Assembly (NCBI RefSeq): GCF_030272615.1
Contig: NC_081408.1
Span: 409,262,889 to 409,326,888, forward strand
Direction: 5' to 3'
DNA length: 64,000 bases
From: Cryptomeria japonica
Taxonomy: Eukaryota > Streptophyta > Pinopsida > Cupressales > Cupressaceae
A program made the position numbers and the translations under genes. Under the pieces are notes generated by a model, which saw nothing but the letters and a program-made list of their open reading frames with translations, searched no databases and was not told the DNA's origin. Below, piece by piece: positions 12,967 through 25,375 of this stretch; position 1 is the first letter of the stretch, and every line of letters begins with the position of its first letter.

Positions 12967-13511
12967 TGCTCGTGAAAATTGTGTAGTCAATACCAAAGTA
13001 CAAAATGTGTGAACTTATAGATGCCCCCTTTAAAACATTGGCCTTAGTACTAGCAACATTTCTTTGCAATGCTTCTCTACTTGCAACAAGGCCTTATATC
13101 CCTGCTACACCTCTTCAATTTTGTCCAAAATCTTGGGACATGTGTTTGAGAATACATCGTATGACATCTAAAGCCTTATCTTTTTCTATCTTCCTCATGA
13201 GAATCAATTCCTCCTCCATAGAATACAATTTTCCCTTGTATTAATTAAGCTTTTCTTTCAGATTTCTTATTTTATCTATAGAAGAGTCCCCCTGAGTCAT
13301 GGTTGGTAGATAATAAATGACCAAATTTCTTTTGGAGCAGGAGGATTTTCAACAATTCCTAAAGCCTTTTGCAATCTTATCTTTTGCATGTATGTGTTAT
13401 TAAATGCATCATTTAAAGCAACATTTTCCTTCATCATTCCATTTTCTTATGTTGATCCTATGTCACAGCTTGAGCAAACATGGCAGCATGCAATGTAATT
13501 GTTTTTGCTTC

Positions 13512-14600
13512 TATTGGCAATATGGATGAATTGATTATGTGTTGTATTGATGTTTTGTCATTGATGTCAACTCTAGCTGTTTTGGTTTGCTACCGGCGAA
13601 CAGGTTTTTATTACCAGTAGAAGATCTTGTGTTACTAGCAAGGGTTTAAGGTTTAACCAATAGAACTTTCACTGAGAAACCTTGACAGAATGCTAAGTGG
13701 TGTTGGTGCGGCTTCTAGATGGAATTTAGGATGTAGAAGGTAATCCCTGATCATGCCTTAACTAATTGGAGACATCGCTTTGGCATGGTGGACCCAGTTT
13801 AGGTCCGGTGCCTATCTAGGTTATGGACTGGTATCATGTTAACGTGTTCTCTACACGTTACCGGGATGATTTATGGATTGGTTATTATTGTTTTGGTCTA
13901 AGGCCGACATGGCATATCATTGTAATATGGACATATGTAATGATCTTATTGTAATATCTTTTAGGTGGCCGACCTAATTGGTTTAGGCCTTAGGGTTTGT
14001 ATAAATTGATGTAAGATCTCATTGTAGATCAAGTGTCGTGGTCATGGAATGCAATATCATATGTGAACGTGATTTGGTCGATCCTAGGTGATTGAATTAG
14101 GTTTAAGTAAGAGGTCAAAGGCCTCCGATATTGAGCTTAACTAAGACTGTAATCAGGCATGGTAGATGCTATCTCTGGCAGTTCATTCTTCTGGATTGGT
14201 GTCCAATTATCTTGAGGTGGTTATAACCTCTCTGTAGTCAGAGAGACTCTTTTGTAATGAGATGTATGCTCTAGGAAGTGTGCCTTCCTGCATGTGCAGG
14301 CCCCTCATTGTATCACATACTTTCTACAAAAGTATCATCTGACTGTGGATAGGCTTCCCACCGTGGTTTTTCCCTTTACCGGGTTTCCCACGTACAAATC
14401 ATGTTGTTATGTGGTACGGTTGCATTGTGTTAATTCTCTGTTTCATTCTTAATTTTTATTGCTTACCAGTATCTCTTTCTTCTATTTTGATAATCAATAT
14501 TTATATGCTCCAGCTAAAGGTTATAAAGTGGTTTGATTGATATAATCTGTTAACAACTGATTCACCCCCCCCTCTCAGTTGTTCACCAGTTATCCTAACA
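13512..14600 (+). mobile_element. Solo LTR, Ty1/copia type
   Basis: A 1,089-bp block flanked by GCTTC (13507-13511) and ACTTC (14601-14605), a 5-bp target duplication with one mismatch. It starts TATTGGCAATATGG (expected TG mutated to TA) and ends TATCCTAACA. It shares TTGTCATTGATGTCAAC with the copia LTRs at 40256 and 45382. It also has a TATA-like GTATAAATTGATG near 14000, the motif pair CCGTGGTTTTTCCC and GGGTTTCCCACGT near 14360-14395, and a C run near its 3' end. These are common landmarks of plant copia LTRs. It lies within the coiled-coil part of copy 2, whose minus frame resumes on the far side. Confidence 0.8.
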
Positions 14601-16431
14601 ACTTCTAATGCAAAAGTATCCTTTAAATTTATAATCACTGCATCCCCCACAATTTCCTCCATACCATACAATAGTTTAGGTTTATCATTCCTTGGTGCTT
14701 TGGTCCATCGTGCTAATTAAAAATCTAAGGGTAGGGTTATATCTCATTCCCCTCACCCTTCTAACACTATCAAATTTTGCTAGAAACACGGGGTCATCTT
14801 GTTTCATGATTTGGTCCAACAATAAGACCTCCTCAAGATCCCAATTTGGGAATAAGAGTGTCCCACTTTCTTTAACCATTCTTCTTGCTTCATCAAGGAT
14901 AATGTAAATTTTGTTGACATTAATTTGTTAAACTTCTTCTTCAGGGGATTCTTTCAACTTCATTTGTAACCAAAAACTCTCAAACTCTGGAGACTTAACA
15001 AACTCATCATCAACAATAAACTTCATGGAAGATATCATTCTCACATCCTCCACCTAATCTACATGAATGACATTAGGAAAGTTAAACCTATCTTTTTCTT
15101 CTTGTTCACCTTGTTCTTCAAGGTCAGTTCTTCGAGCCTGGGAAGGTAAAGGTTGATCAACTTCTTTTTCAAATCTGGTCCTTAACACATCATTGGATAC
15201 CCTTTTAGTTGGACCTCCAATTCCCTCACTTATTTCATCTATCTCCACCAGATGTAATTTTTTAGTTCTTGGCCTTTTCTATGGAAGATGTGGTTCTTGA
15301 TTACTTTCTTGAACATTTTTTTTCCTTTTAATGTGGCTTCTCCCACCCTTGATGATACTAGTTCTAGTCTTTTCTCTAGGGGTAGTGCATTTACAATTGA
15401 TTGGCCATATATCATTTCAAAATTATCAATTATTAGACTCATTCTTTATAACTAATTTTATATCTCAACATAAAAACTTATAAAATTCACATCACAATTT
15501 CTTCTTTAATTTTCAAGACTTAAAAAAATATTCCACTTCTTTCTTATGTCTAAGGTTGCGCTAGTGTTTAAGCAATTCCCAACCACATCTTCTTCATATG
15601 ATTTCTCATGATGACATGCCTTTATTTTCATTCCTACAACTTTTAAATAATGTATGTATCCTTCAGGGTCAAAATTCCTGACTTTCCTACTATGCAAGTG
15701 ATACATGTATTTCCTAAATTCTTGGACCCTTTCCAATGTATCACAACCAATAATGAAGTCATACAATCTAGTATATTGTGGAAAATGTGTCCCCTTATTC
15801 TCAATTCTCTATCCACATTAGTTGCCACATAAATTCCAAGAAAGCAAGCCTTAGGGGACAACCTTGGGTAGCCTATGTGCTGTTTGAGGGAGCTCATACA
15901 CTCAAATAATAATATATTCTACAAAGTAGAACCAATCACCAAAATTATGGGTGAATGCATCCTCAGGCATCTATTTGTTGGTTGTCTCTTAATTTTTTTC
16001 TCTTAGAAGTTGCATTATAGTTGGTGGCAATCTCTAATATGACAGTCCACACCATCCAAAAATTTTCATTACAAAGTGGTTATGAAAGACCACATAATTT
16101 GAATACCTGGACCTTCGGTCCCAAATTTGTGTCCATCTTCGCATAGACCATGGGTCTCCCTACCGATCAAGCATGGAAACCCTCATGCTCTGACTACACA
16201 CCACTCTATTTTGAAAAAGAACCATGTGGCACAGGAGGGAGTAGTGTTTGAAGTTTACATCCATTTGGTCCCTCTGAATTCTAGTCATTCCCTCATGCAA
16301 TTGATTATGAATATAAGTAGGAAAGTCATATTCATCATTAACATTAGGGAGTTGTATTCTCATTGCCATCATCATCATATTGATGGGCATCCTCTCTTTA
16401 TCTGGATCCCTCCCCAAAATCTGACACAAAG

Positions 16432-17506
16432 TGTTTCAGGGGTAAATTCAGTCATAATTAATCAGATATATAAGAGTGAATCACAAAACTCTAATCTAAT
16501 TAAACCAACTCCTAAATGATGATGAACTACATGAAATCAATTGAATATCAAATAATAACATAATGAAATTCCCTCAATTGATCCAAATAAACTTACATTG
16601 CTCTTCTCCAAATTGTGTGATAGGTGGCTCTCAGGTGTTGTATTGGGATTCCTACATATGATAGACACTATTATTTTGAAGATCGTGATTCTAGATTGAA
16701 ATTGAGAAATAAGCCTTGCTTTTATAGATTTTTGGGTGAGATGGGGTGAGATTTGGAACTGAAGTGTTGATTGATAGTTCATTGATTTTGATTGATCAGT
16801 TAAGTCGATTGATTGATCTGTTAACTTATTTGATTGATCTGTTAACAAGATTTATTGGATAGTTAGCTCAATTGACTGACTAGTGGATTGAATTGATTAG
16901 GGAGATGACTGATTTGATTGATTAGTCAAAAAAGGTGATTGAGAGTGAAAAGGGGAGATTGGAGAGTTAACTGAGTTAACTGGTTAGTTAACTAAATGAT
17001 CAATCACTTAAGATTTTCAACATGTGTTGTAGGACTTTGAATTGAAATCCAATTTCATCTTATTTGGATTTGATTTTTTATTTCGATTGTTGAAATGCAC
17101 ATGAAATTTATTGAAATGGGATAAAATTATAATTTGGTAAAATGTGAATTTGGAGAATCAAAATTTATGAAATTAGAAGTCTAAATTTGGGGATTTGGAG
17201 GATGAATAATTAATTAAATAATTTAAATTAATCATTAGAAATGGGATTAATTAAATAATAAAGATTATTTAATTAGGGGAATTAATCGTAATTAATTAAA
17301 TAATTAATATTTAATTAACATTTGAGAAAGGGGTTTAATGATGAATTGATTATGAAGTGGAAATTGAATAATAAATAATGTGGAAAGATGATGATTGAGT
17401 TAGTTGAGAAGAAATAAGATTAAATTAATTAAAGAATTAAAGAATTACTTAATTAATAAGATGAATAATTAGTGTGTGATTAATGAGACATTTTTAGGTG
17501 TCTACA
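16432..17506 (-). repeat. 3' LTR of the 10-kb element
   Basis: Pairs with 25376-26454. The plus strand begins TGTTTCAGGGGTAAA and ends TTTTTAGGTGTCTACA. It contains many GATTGATT/TTAATTAA words. In minus orientation this is the downstream LTR, because the polypurine tract abuts it at 17507. Confidence 0.9.
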
Positions 17507-17520
17507 TTTGCCCCTCTTTG

Positions 17521-19462
17521 AGACAATGTTGAAACAATGTTGGTTCAAAGAAAAGGAAAAAAATTATGCCCCAATATGCCCCATTAATGGAGGTAGGATG
17601 CCTCCTCGAGAGATTGTTTGTGCATTGAAGGCATGAATGATCTCTCGAAAGAAGAAGAATGTTAGATGAAAGATGAAGAATGATTAACTTGATGACGCAA
17701 ATGAGTTTGATTAGATAGAAGAAATGGTTGGAGTGATTTGTAGATTGATTGATTGATTGATCAATGAGATTGGTTGGATTGATTCGATTGATAGGATTGA
17801 TAGGATAAAGATCAAGTCTAGTTTCAAGAAGGACACATCCTGTATAAGACACATGATTAAATATGATGAAAGTGAAGAATAATTGATTGATAGATAGAAT
17901 AGTTGATGTGAGGAAATGAAAGAATTATAGATGAAAATATTGGAATTAAGTGATGAGAGAGACCATGTTAGATGAATGAAATGATCAAAAAGAATAATCA
18001 GGTCAATCCATAAAAAGATACTTGATAAAAGAATAATCTTGATTGATACAATTAGCATGAGGAGATTAATGATTGATATGCAAACTTTTGTGCCTTTATT
18101 CATAGAGCAATATATATTTATCACTGAGCCTTATTATGTAACAATGAAGTTGCGTACATCATGATATAAGGAACCAAGATGTAAAGATATCTCATTGCAG
18201 AAAAATACACGTAGTAGATAAGGAGTGAACCCTCCATTCTGGGAATAGCGCCAAGGGTCGAGGTATGTGCGATAGTCACAATCATAGATATCCCTGACTT
18301 CAATTTTTGTATAGGATACTTGCTGAATGAGCGTACCAATCACAAACACCTACTGGAACTATTACCCCATAACTCCATTGGTTCACACCACAAATAGACA
18401 ACAAAGAAAAAGATCATGCTCATCACGACCCCTCTAGTCACTTTTGGACATCCTTGAGTAGCATAGTAACATGATTGATCACCAATTGATAAAAAGATAA
18501 ATACCAACTAGGAAAAATCTAGTAACCATATTGAGTTGTCTCTTCATGTGATTGCTTGATGTGATGGCTGATAATGTCTAGTTTCAGAAAGTTTGGACCC
18601 TGTTTAACATTGACCTGCCTGGTTTTGAGTGTATCCTTTTCTGTTTAAGACAAGATAATGATCACTTGATATGGATATTTTTAGATTGATAAGATAGTTT
18701 GATCAATTTGGTTGCATATTTGACATGATAGTTTTATCCTTTGTGAACTTTGTGCGAAGGGTTTTCTGGATATCTTCTAGGTGTTTAATTCTTGTGACAC
18801 ATTTTATTGCAAGTTTTCCATGTTTTTTCGAGTTTTCAATTTTTAGGGTTTTTTTAGGATCGCATATGACTGTTTTTGGATTTTGTTGGATGTTTCGATG
18901 TTTTTGGTTGTTTTTTTATGCTTTTTTATTTTTAGGATTTTTACTTTTCATTATTTTTAGGATTTTTTCTTTTTTGTTTTTTAGGTTTTTTGCCTTTTAT
19001 TTTTAAAATTTTTGTTTTTTTTATTTTTAGGATTTTTTTATTTTTAGGATTTTTTCAATTATGTCCCCAGTATGCAGACTGACGATGAAATGAAGATCTG
19101 TAAAATGCACATGGAGACAATGAATTTTTTGCATGCAAGATGAAGATGCATTTCCTATTCAAACAAGGATGATTGTATTTGTCTTTCATTCTGAAATGCA
19201 CTAATTGAATTAAAGGTGTGAATCACTTCAGAGATAGGAGTTCAATCCATTCTCAGAAGACCAAAGACCATCCAACTTAATACACTATGTAAATAAGATT
19301 TATGAATGGAGGCACAGAAAAATTCTCCATCAATTCTTGAAACTTTGACCTTATTTTGCCCATACGTGTGCAAATCAATTATTGATTCTATTTTGGTTAT
19401 TAAGATATTATTCGTTCCTTGGATAAGAGATTTTGACCTTGTAGTTGTGGCATTAGTAGGTG
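17521..19462 (-). other. Non-coding 3' internal region of the 10-kb element
   Basis: It lies between the gag-like frame and the 3' LTR in the element's orientation. No coding domain was found. Around 18720-19065 it is extremely T-rich, with repeated TTTTTAGGATTTTT words that produce an artefactual Phe-rich frame on the plus strand. Confidence 0.55.
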
Positions 19463-20935
19463 TTATGTTTTTTTTGTTGATGCACTTGAAGAGGATGATG
19501 AATCCAAGTAGAAGTTGATCTCATTAAATGATGGTACACATATAATTATTGACAAGTTTCCCTGTGTAGTATGATCTGGATTGGTGATTTCATTGATAAG
19601 GGGCTCATGAACAACTTGTGTAGAGGCATTGGGATCATGAGGGGGACTAGGAGAAATGGTAGGTTCAATTAGTGAGAGGAATTCTTGTGAAGCACATGGA
19701 GGATTATGAAATGGAGATGAAGGGATTGAGGGATCTTGATAAAGATCTGGAGAAATAATGGGATCTTGTTTAGGACATGAAGGTGAAGGGATACTTTGAT
19801 TTTGACTTGGAAAGGGATTATTAGGAAGGATGGAAGGGATGTCTTGATCTTACTTAGGAGGTGGATGTTGGATGGGACTTGAAAGCACACTTTGTTCTTG
19901 AGATAAAAGGGTATCATTATGAATGGAATAGAAAAGAATGAGGGAATCATCATAGGATTCTTGATAGGTGGGATCTTGATAAAAAATTGGGTAGGATGAA
20001 AGGGTTTGTTCTTGATCTTGATTTATTTCATGACTCGTTTCCTCTAATTTTGGATTATCCTCTTGACACGGGGAAGGAGTTTGGATATGCATGGGATATT
20101 TTGGGAAGGTTTCACCACTTTGGCCTGATGAGAAAGGATTTTGAATGAGACTCCCTGAAGTGGGTTTTCTTGGAAATGGAATATATGGTGGCATTGGATC
20201 TTGAATTTCTGAAGCATGGAAAGGACTAGCATCATGACTTGGATTAGATTGCATTTGTATTATGGATAACCCTTGGGAGATTGTGTTAATGGATAGAGAT
20301 GGTGTGGGTTTTTTTTGTGTGACTTCAGGGGATGATGAAATGATGAATACATATGGCTGAGTTGGAATTTAGTTGAAAGAGGTTTGGTTTTGGTTGAAAG
20401 GGGTTTTAATATTGGGTTTATGTGATTGATATGATTGATATGTTGGGTCGAAAGAAAAAGAAGGTTGACCCGACTCTAATGTTGGTTGAAGTGATGTAGG
20501 AATGATTTTGTTGGAGAACAAAGGTTGGCATGTTTGAATGGTCTCACAAGAGAAGGAATGTTGGCATGATAATGATTACCTTTTGATTAGAGGTACCATG
20601 GCTTTCACTTCCCTCATCATTTTTTCTAACCAGTCCCTGTGGTTGTTAGTACTAGTCATGCCTCTCATTTGTTGTTGCAAAGTCTTAATTTATTGAGCTA
20701 AAATTTGTATGGATGATGATGAAATAGGAATGGTCTTACAAGAGAAGGAATGTTGACATGATAATGATTACCTTTTTATTAGAGGTACCATGGCTTTCAC
20801 TTCCCTCATCATTTTGTCTAACCAGTCCCTATGGTTGTTAGTACTAGTCATGTCTCTCATTTGTTGTTGTAAAGTCTTAATTTCTTGAGGTAAAATTTGT
20901 ATGGATGATGATGGAATAGGAATGGAAGGGATGAA
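19463..20935 (-). pseudogene. Pro/Ser/Gln-rich gag-like ORF of the 10-kb element
   Basis: One minus frame of about 490 codons with only a handful of in-frame stops, ending at the TAA at 19463-19465. The N-terminal part contains EIKTLQQQMRDMTSTNNH and RDWLDKMMREVKAMVPLIKR, a heptad-like segment present twice because of a tandem DNA duplication. The rest is low-complexity, with recurring QDP/NPF/SPS units such as YQDPTYQES, LYQDPSIPS and QNPFSSGQ. It ends with a Ser run and KKT. No zinc knuckle or catalytic motif is visible. Being the only frame in the element, it is most simply a divergent gag or an accessory protein (inference). Family not recognised. Confidence 0.55.
20541..20926 (-). repeat. 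192-bp tandem duplication within the gag-like ORF
   Basis: Two adjacent copies with a period of 192 bp (20541 and 20733), sharing CAAGAGAAGGAATGTTG, GAGGTACCATGGCTTTCAC and AATTTGTATGGATGATGATG. They are about 95% identical by eye. 192 is a multiple of three, so it doubles a 64-codon segment in frame, although a TAA lies within each unit. Confidence 0.9.
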
Positions 20936-21126
20936 TTATTCACCTTCCCTATGAAATGTATAATGTTATTCCATGATTTTGCTGGATTGGTTTGGACTGA
21001 GATCGAGAATGTTTAAGATTGTGATGATGATTAATTTGTATATGACCTTGATAATTGGATATGGAGACACAAGAGGGGAAATAATGAGATTGGAATATGA
21101 GATGATACAAATACATCTATGTGAGG

Positions 21127-22023
21127 TGGTGCAATCAAGGTAGGGAGATCCAATGAAGGATAGCCCAACCTTGCAGCCTAACACAATAAACCATGCAAAA
21201 TATACTAGTATCTGATAACAAGATACGAGAAACAACAAAAAGAACAACTGGTAACAACACAAAACACATAACCAGTAAATAGTATGAATAAATCTTATTA
21301 CAGTCCAAAGAATTACACATGCCACATGTTGGATCGCAGTCTAGGATACAAATAATGTTTACAACACAATTACAAGATTCACAGATCATCGACATAACAG
21401 ATCGGCCTCTGGAAATAGTCTGTCAGTTCTACCCTAATCCAGACCTCAACCTTTCGGCCTCAGTCCACCGGTTCAGAATCTCGCCGAATCTACATCTTTG
21501 CTTGATCTCTAAACTCTATCTTCAATCTTCTAACTTATGTCTTCTCAAATGATTCGCAAACCTCCATTTATACTGTCTACAAATAATAACAACTTAATCA
21601 AGTTGGCCCAAAGACCAACCGGTTCATGAAACATGCAACTGTAACATGTCGGCTCAAATCACTAAGAACAATTTCTAAAATGCATAAGACAATGCGCGGT
21701 TCTCCAGGAATATCAAACATGGCATAAGAAACATAAATCAACGATCCGCAAGTCACATAGATCAACCACAACCTGATCCAACTTCTTTCAACACACTGTC
21801 AAAATAACCAGTAAGAACATATCAACCGGGCCAATACCAGAATTGATAACTCACCGAAATTAAATCCAAAACCCATGAAACTCAAACATGAACAAGACTA
21901 CGAACACAAGGGTATAAACCAAAAACCACAATGCTAAACACTTGAACAAGAAGAAATGCCAGGATCTCAAGAAATGTTGAAAATTGCTCAATCGGTAAGA
22001 ACTAGATCAGTGCTCCTGCATCA
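21127..22023 (-). repeat. 3' LTR of the miniature element
   Basis: The plus strand begins TGGTGCAATCAAGG and ends GTGCTCCTGCATCA. It contains AATAAATCTTATTACAGTCC and CTGTCAGTTCTACCCTAATCC, shared with the partner LTR. Confidence 0.87.
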
Positions 22024-22383
22024 AACTCTCAAGGTTAATGGAAAAGTGAGTCCCATCACTTGATTTGGTTTGGTGATTTATTAGAAGGTACTTGCAACTG
22101 CCTTAGGGGTTCGATGATTTGACTACAACTTTTGGCTGCCTCTCCACGACAATCTACCAGTCCAAACTGTAGCTTGCTTCAATCAATGATATGTTCAAGT
22201 CTCCACCCACTAATTGCCTCAAGCTCAAGCTCTAGGATCAGCGGTCTACCTACAAACCTTACTCTGCCTCACAATCGGCGATTTGAACAAGTCCATAAAT
22301 TGCCTCAACTTTCTCTCCAACCAAATGGTGCACAATCAACACTATATCCAACAACAGGTTCACAAACCAACTCTAATACCACT

Positions 22384-23258
22384 TGATGCAACCAAGGTAG
22401 GGAGATCCAATGAAGGATATCCCAACCTTGCAGCTTAACACATAAACCATGTGAAATATATCGGTAACCGGTAACAAGATGAAACTAGTAACAACACATA
22501 ACACATAACCGGTAAACAGTATGAATAAATCTTATTACAGTCCAAATAATTACACACGCCACATGCTAGATCACATTCTAGGATACAAATAATGCTTACA
22601 ATAGAATTACAAGGTCTATAGATCATCCACATAACAGATCAGCCTCCAGAAATAGTCTGTCAGTTCTACCCTAATCCGAAACTCAGCGTTCTAGCCTCAG
22701 TCCACCAGTTTAGAATCTCATCAGATCTACATCTTCACTCGATCTCTAAACTCTATCTTCAATATTTTAACCTTTTTCTTCTCAAATGATTCACAAACCT
22801 CCATTTATACCGTCTACAAATAATAACAACTTAATCAAGTCGGCCCAAAGACCAACCGGTTCATGAAACATGCAACGCTAACATGTCAGCTCAAATCACT
22901 AAGAACAACTTCCAAAATGCATAAGACAATGTGCGGTCCTCCAGGAACATGTGACACAACATAAGATACATAAATCACCACAAGTCATGGAGATCAACCG
23001 CAACCCGATCCAACTTCTCTCAGCGCACTGCCAGAAGAACTGGTAAGAACATATAAACTGGGCCAATACTGCAATCAATAACTCACTGGAATTAAATCCA
23101 AAAACCATGAAACTCAAACATGAACAAGACTATTAACACAAGGGAATAAACCCAAAACCATAATGCTAAACACTCAAACAAGAAGAAATGTCATGATCTC
23201 AAGTAATTCCATTGAAAACTGCTCAATCGATAAGAACTAGACCCGTGCTCCTACATCA
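22384..23258 (-). repeat. 5' LTR of the miniature element
   Basis: The plus strand begins TGATGCAACCAAGG and ends GTGCTCCTACATCA. The initiator-Met-type primer site immediately precedes it on the plus map, which sets the minus orientation. Confidence 0.87.
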
Positions 23259-23263
23259 TGAGG

Positions 23264-25360
23264 TTTGGGTACTTGTTCTGATGTTCATTGTTGTACTTGT
23301 TCTGATGAGGACAAAATATGGACCTAAGATTGCAACAGATAAGATGTTTTCTCCATTTCTCTAAAAGTGGCAATTTTGTTGGTTGTTGTTGACACTAGAT
23401 GTTGTAATGTTTTTCCTTTGAGGTCTCAAACTGTGTTTGTGGTTGGAGAATTTCTGACAAAACTTGATTGTTCTTAACAATATTTTTGACTTTGTTTTGG
23501 ATATATTTTGGATGTTTGATATTTTGAAAAATATGCATGAAACACAACAACAATTAAGAAAATAGTTTGATATAATCGAAAAAGATTGTTGTTTATAGGA
23601 TCTTTTCAAATCCTCATAGTTGCTAGGATCTTTTCAAACCCCAATTGTTTTCAATAGATTTTGACCAAACGAACACACAAAATTCAAACTCTTCTAATAT
23701 CAAAAGGTCACTCATAATACCACAACCCACATCTTGATGCTCCTTCATCTCAAATAGTCATGTCACACCCCAAGGTGCGCCTATTTTTTTGCCTTTTTCT
23801 ATAAGTTGAACCAAAGAGAATTTCTTCTCAATTGGATCATTTTCTTGGGATATGTATGGTGAGTGTCTTGGAGACAGATTCTTCCACACCCTTGCACTAT
23901 GATATTACAAGTGTCTGGATACTGAATCAACTTGGCCGCTAATTCTTAAAGCTTTTAGTAAAGATTTTGTTCGAGTGGTCATAATCAACAGCGTTTTCCA
24001 CTCCTTTAAAAGAGGCCTCCCAATTTGTAGAGGTTACACTCTACAAATTTTCACGTACCATATAGGCACTATAGGAGGCATAACATCATTATGATAGCAT
24101 GTAACACTCATCACAAATGCATTATTTAAAGTGGCTTGGATTACTTGGCTTTAGCCATTGCCACTTAGGTCATTCCCTCTCACCTGGCCTTATGGGCTAC
24201 TTGGGAGGTGAGCCTGCTAAGGGTTTCATCCTATTGCAAAATTGGTAGAAAGCATAAATAGTGAGTTTGGCTTTTTGGTCACCCAGTTAAGGGGAGAGCA
24301 TATGCCTATCACTTTCAAGACACGGAAGACAAATTGTTCTTTTTATCCTTTCATTGCAAAGTTCTCTAAAAACTATTTGGAGATGTTGCTCCAACAAGCA
24401 TGATGTCCATTTTAATCCTCAAAGCAATGATGAATAACTTGTAACAAAGTAGATTTGTTTTGTTCTTTTTAAACAACACCAAAGGAAGTGTGAGTTAAAC
24501 TAGCTCTAGTTGTACCTGCAAAAATCCTTGAAAGCTTTAGTTTGTATTGTGGGCTCACAAGCCTAAGTTTTTCCTTTCATTACAAAATTTGTCTCACTGT
24601 CTATTAAAATGGAATATTATACTACTAGAATTAGGGAAAACACATAACAAAAAACATCTGACAAAATCCAGCAAATGTGAATCACCATCTAGCCGATTGT
24701 AAATTTATGTCTAAGCTGTTGCAAATTTTTATCTAAGCAGATGTGAATCAGTTTCTGAGAAAATGTGAATCAGTTATACATAGAAATAAAAAGATAGAAT
24801 AAATTTAAAAGACATGGGTTTCATCCATTATCATATTGCCCATGACCTCGATGTCATCAAATATGTCAAATTTCTCCAGGTATTTATGCACAATGTGATA
24901 GTATTGGGATAGGACAACAAATTCTTCAAGGTCTTGGAATCTTTTCTCTGCTCTTATCATTCATTGATAATCTCTTTGTTGTCTTTTGTCTTCAGATCTC
25001 TTCATGGCACCTGAAATCTTGAATCTTACCTTCCCTGCCATGGGGTTAGACACATTTTATGCAACAAAATAAAATTTGCCAGATTTCAAAAAGAATGATG
25101 GGTTAGCAACGGAAATGATTTATAAACAAAAATGATAATTAAAATAAAGAAAATGATCAATCCAGGCGATTGCGAATCATTATAGGCAATTGTGAATTTC
25201 TGTATAAGCGATTGCAGACTAATGTCTTAGCGATTGTGAAGTATTATGAGCGATTGCAAATTTCTGTATTCTCAAATGCATAACACTTTCTGATGCATCC
25301 ATACAAAACCTGCAAATCACGAAAAAATCACGCCAGAAGGTTAGAAAATATATTGTTCAT
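23264..25360 (-). other. 5' internal region of the 10-kb element, non-coding
   Basis: The leader between the primer site and the gag-like frame, in minus orientation. No domain was recognised. At 25155-25275 and more loosely at 24660-24780 there are clustered short words of the GCGATTGCAAATTTCTGTAT/AGCGATTGTGAA type, a degenerate short tandem repeat. Confidence 0.5.
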
Positions 25361-25375
25361 GTCGGGTTCACCATT

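Larger units (their letters stand above)
12601..16431 (-). pseudogene. Unknown ORF family, copy 2 (split by two LTR insertions)
   Basis: Minus-strand relic related to the long ORF at 58385-61992. At 16429-16240 it reads LCQILGRDPDKERMP and then YDFPTYIHNQLHEGM; copy 1 has LCQIFGEDAENSMP and YDFAPYLADVIHEGL at the matching place. The match continues through YSLLCHMVLF (copy 1 YSMLMHMFLF) and a tail near 16160-16040. The next stretch (15760-14620) is Lys/Glu/Gln-rich, followed by a coiled-coil-like region at 13506-12960 containing KIRNLKEKLN and SMEEELILMRKIEKDK. A solo LTR (13512-14600) and the 10-kb element (16432-26454) split it. Upstream residues reading FVKTYYALCQ continue at 26455-26498 beyond the CAAAG duplication. 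Many stops are present. Function unknown. Confidence 0.6.
21127..23258 (-). mobile_element. Miniature (TRIM-like) LTR retrotransposon nested in the 10-kb element
   Basis: Two direct LTRs (21127-22023, 897 bp; 22384-23258, 875 bp) enclose only 360 bp. The perfect target duplication TGAGG is at 21122-21126 and 23259-23263. In minus orientation each LTR starts TGATGCAGGAGCAC or TGATGTAGGAGCAC and ends near GGTTGCATCA. Two bases after the 5' LTR is TGGTATTAGAG (plus 22371-22381), close to the initiator-Met tRNA primer site TGGTATCAGAGC. No coding capacity exists inside. The layout is that of a TRIM, but its LTRs are much longer than the few hundred bases usual for TRIMs. The LTRs are in the high 80s percent identical by eye. 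Confidence 0.88.

Noticed and set aside
18725-19006. A 93-codon Phe-rich plus-strand frame resembling a membrane protein
   Set aside because: It is produced by T-rich TTTTTAGGATTTTT repeats in the non-coding part of the 10-kb element.
22132-22438. Plus-strand ORFs inside the miniature LTR element
   Set aside because: They run against the element's orientation, overlap the primer binding site and the LTR, and show no motif.
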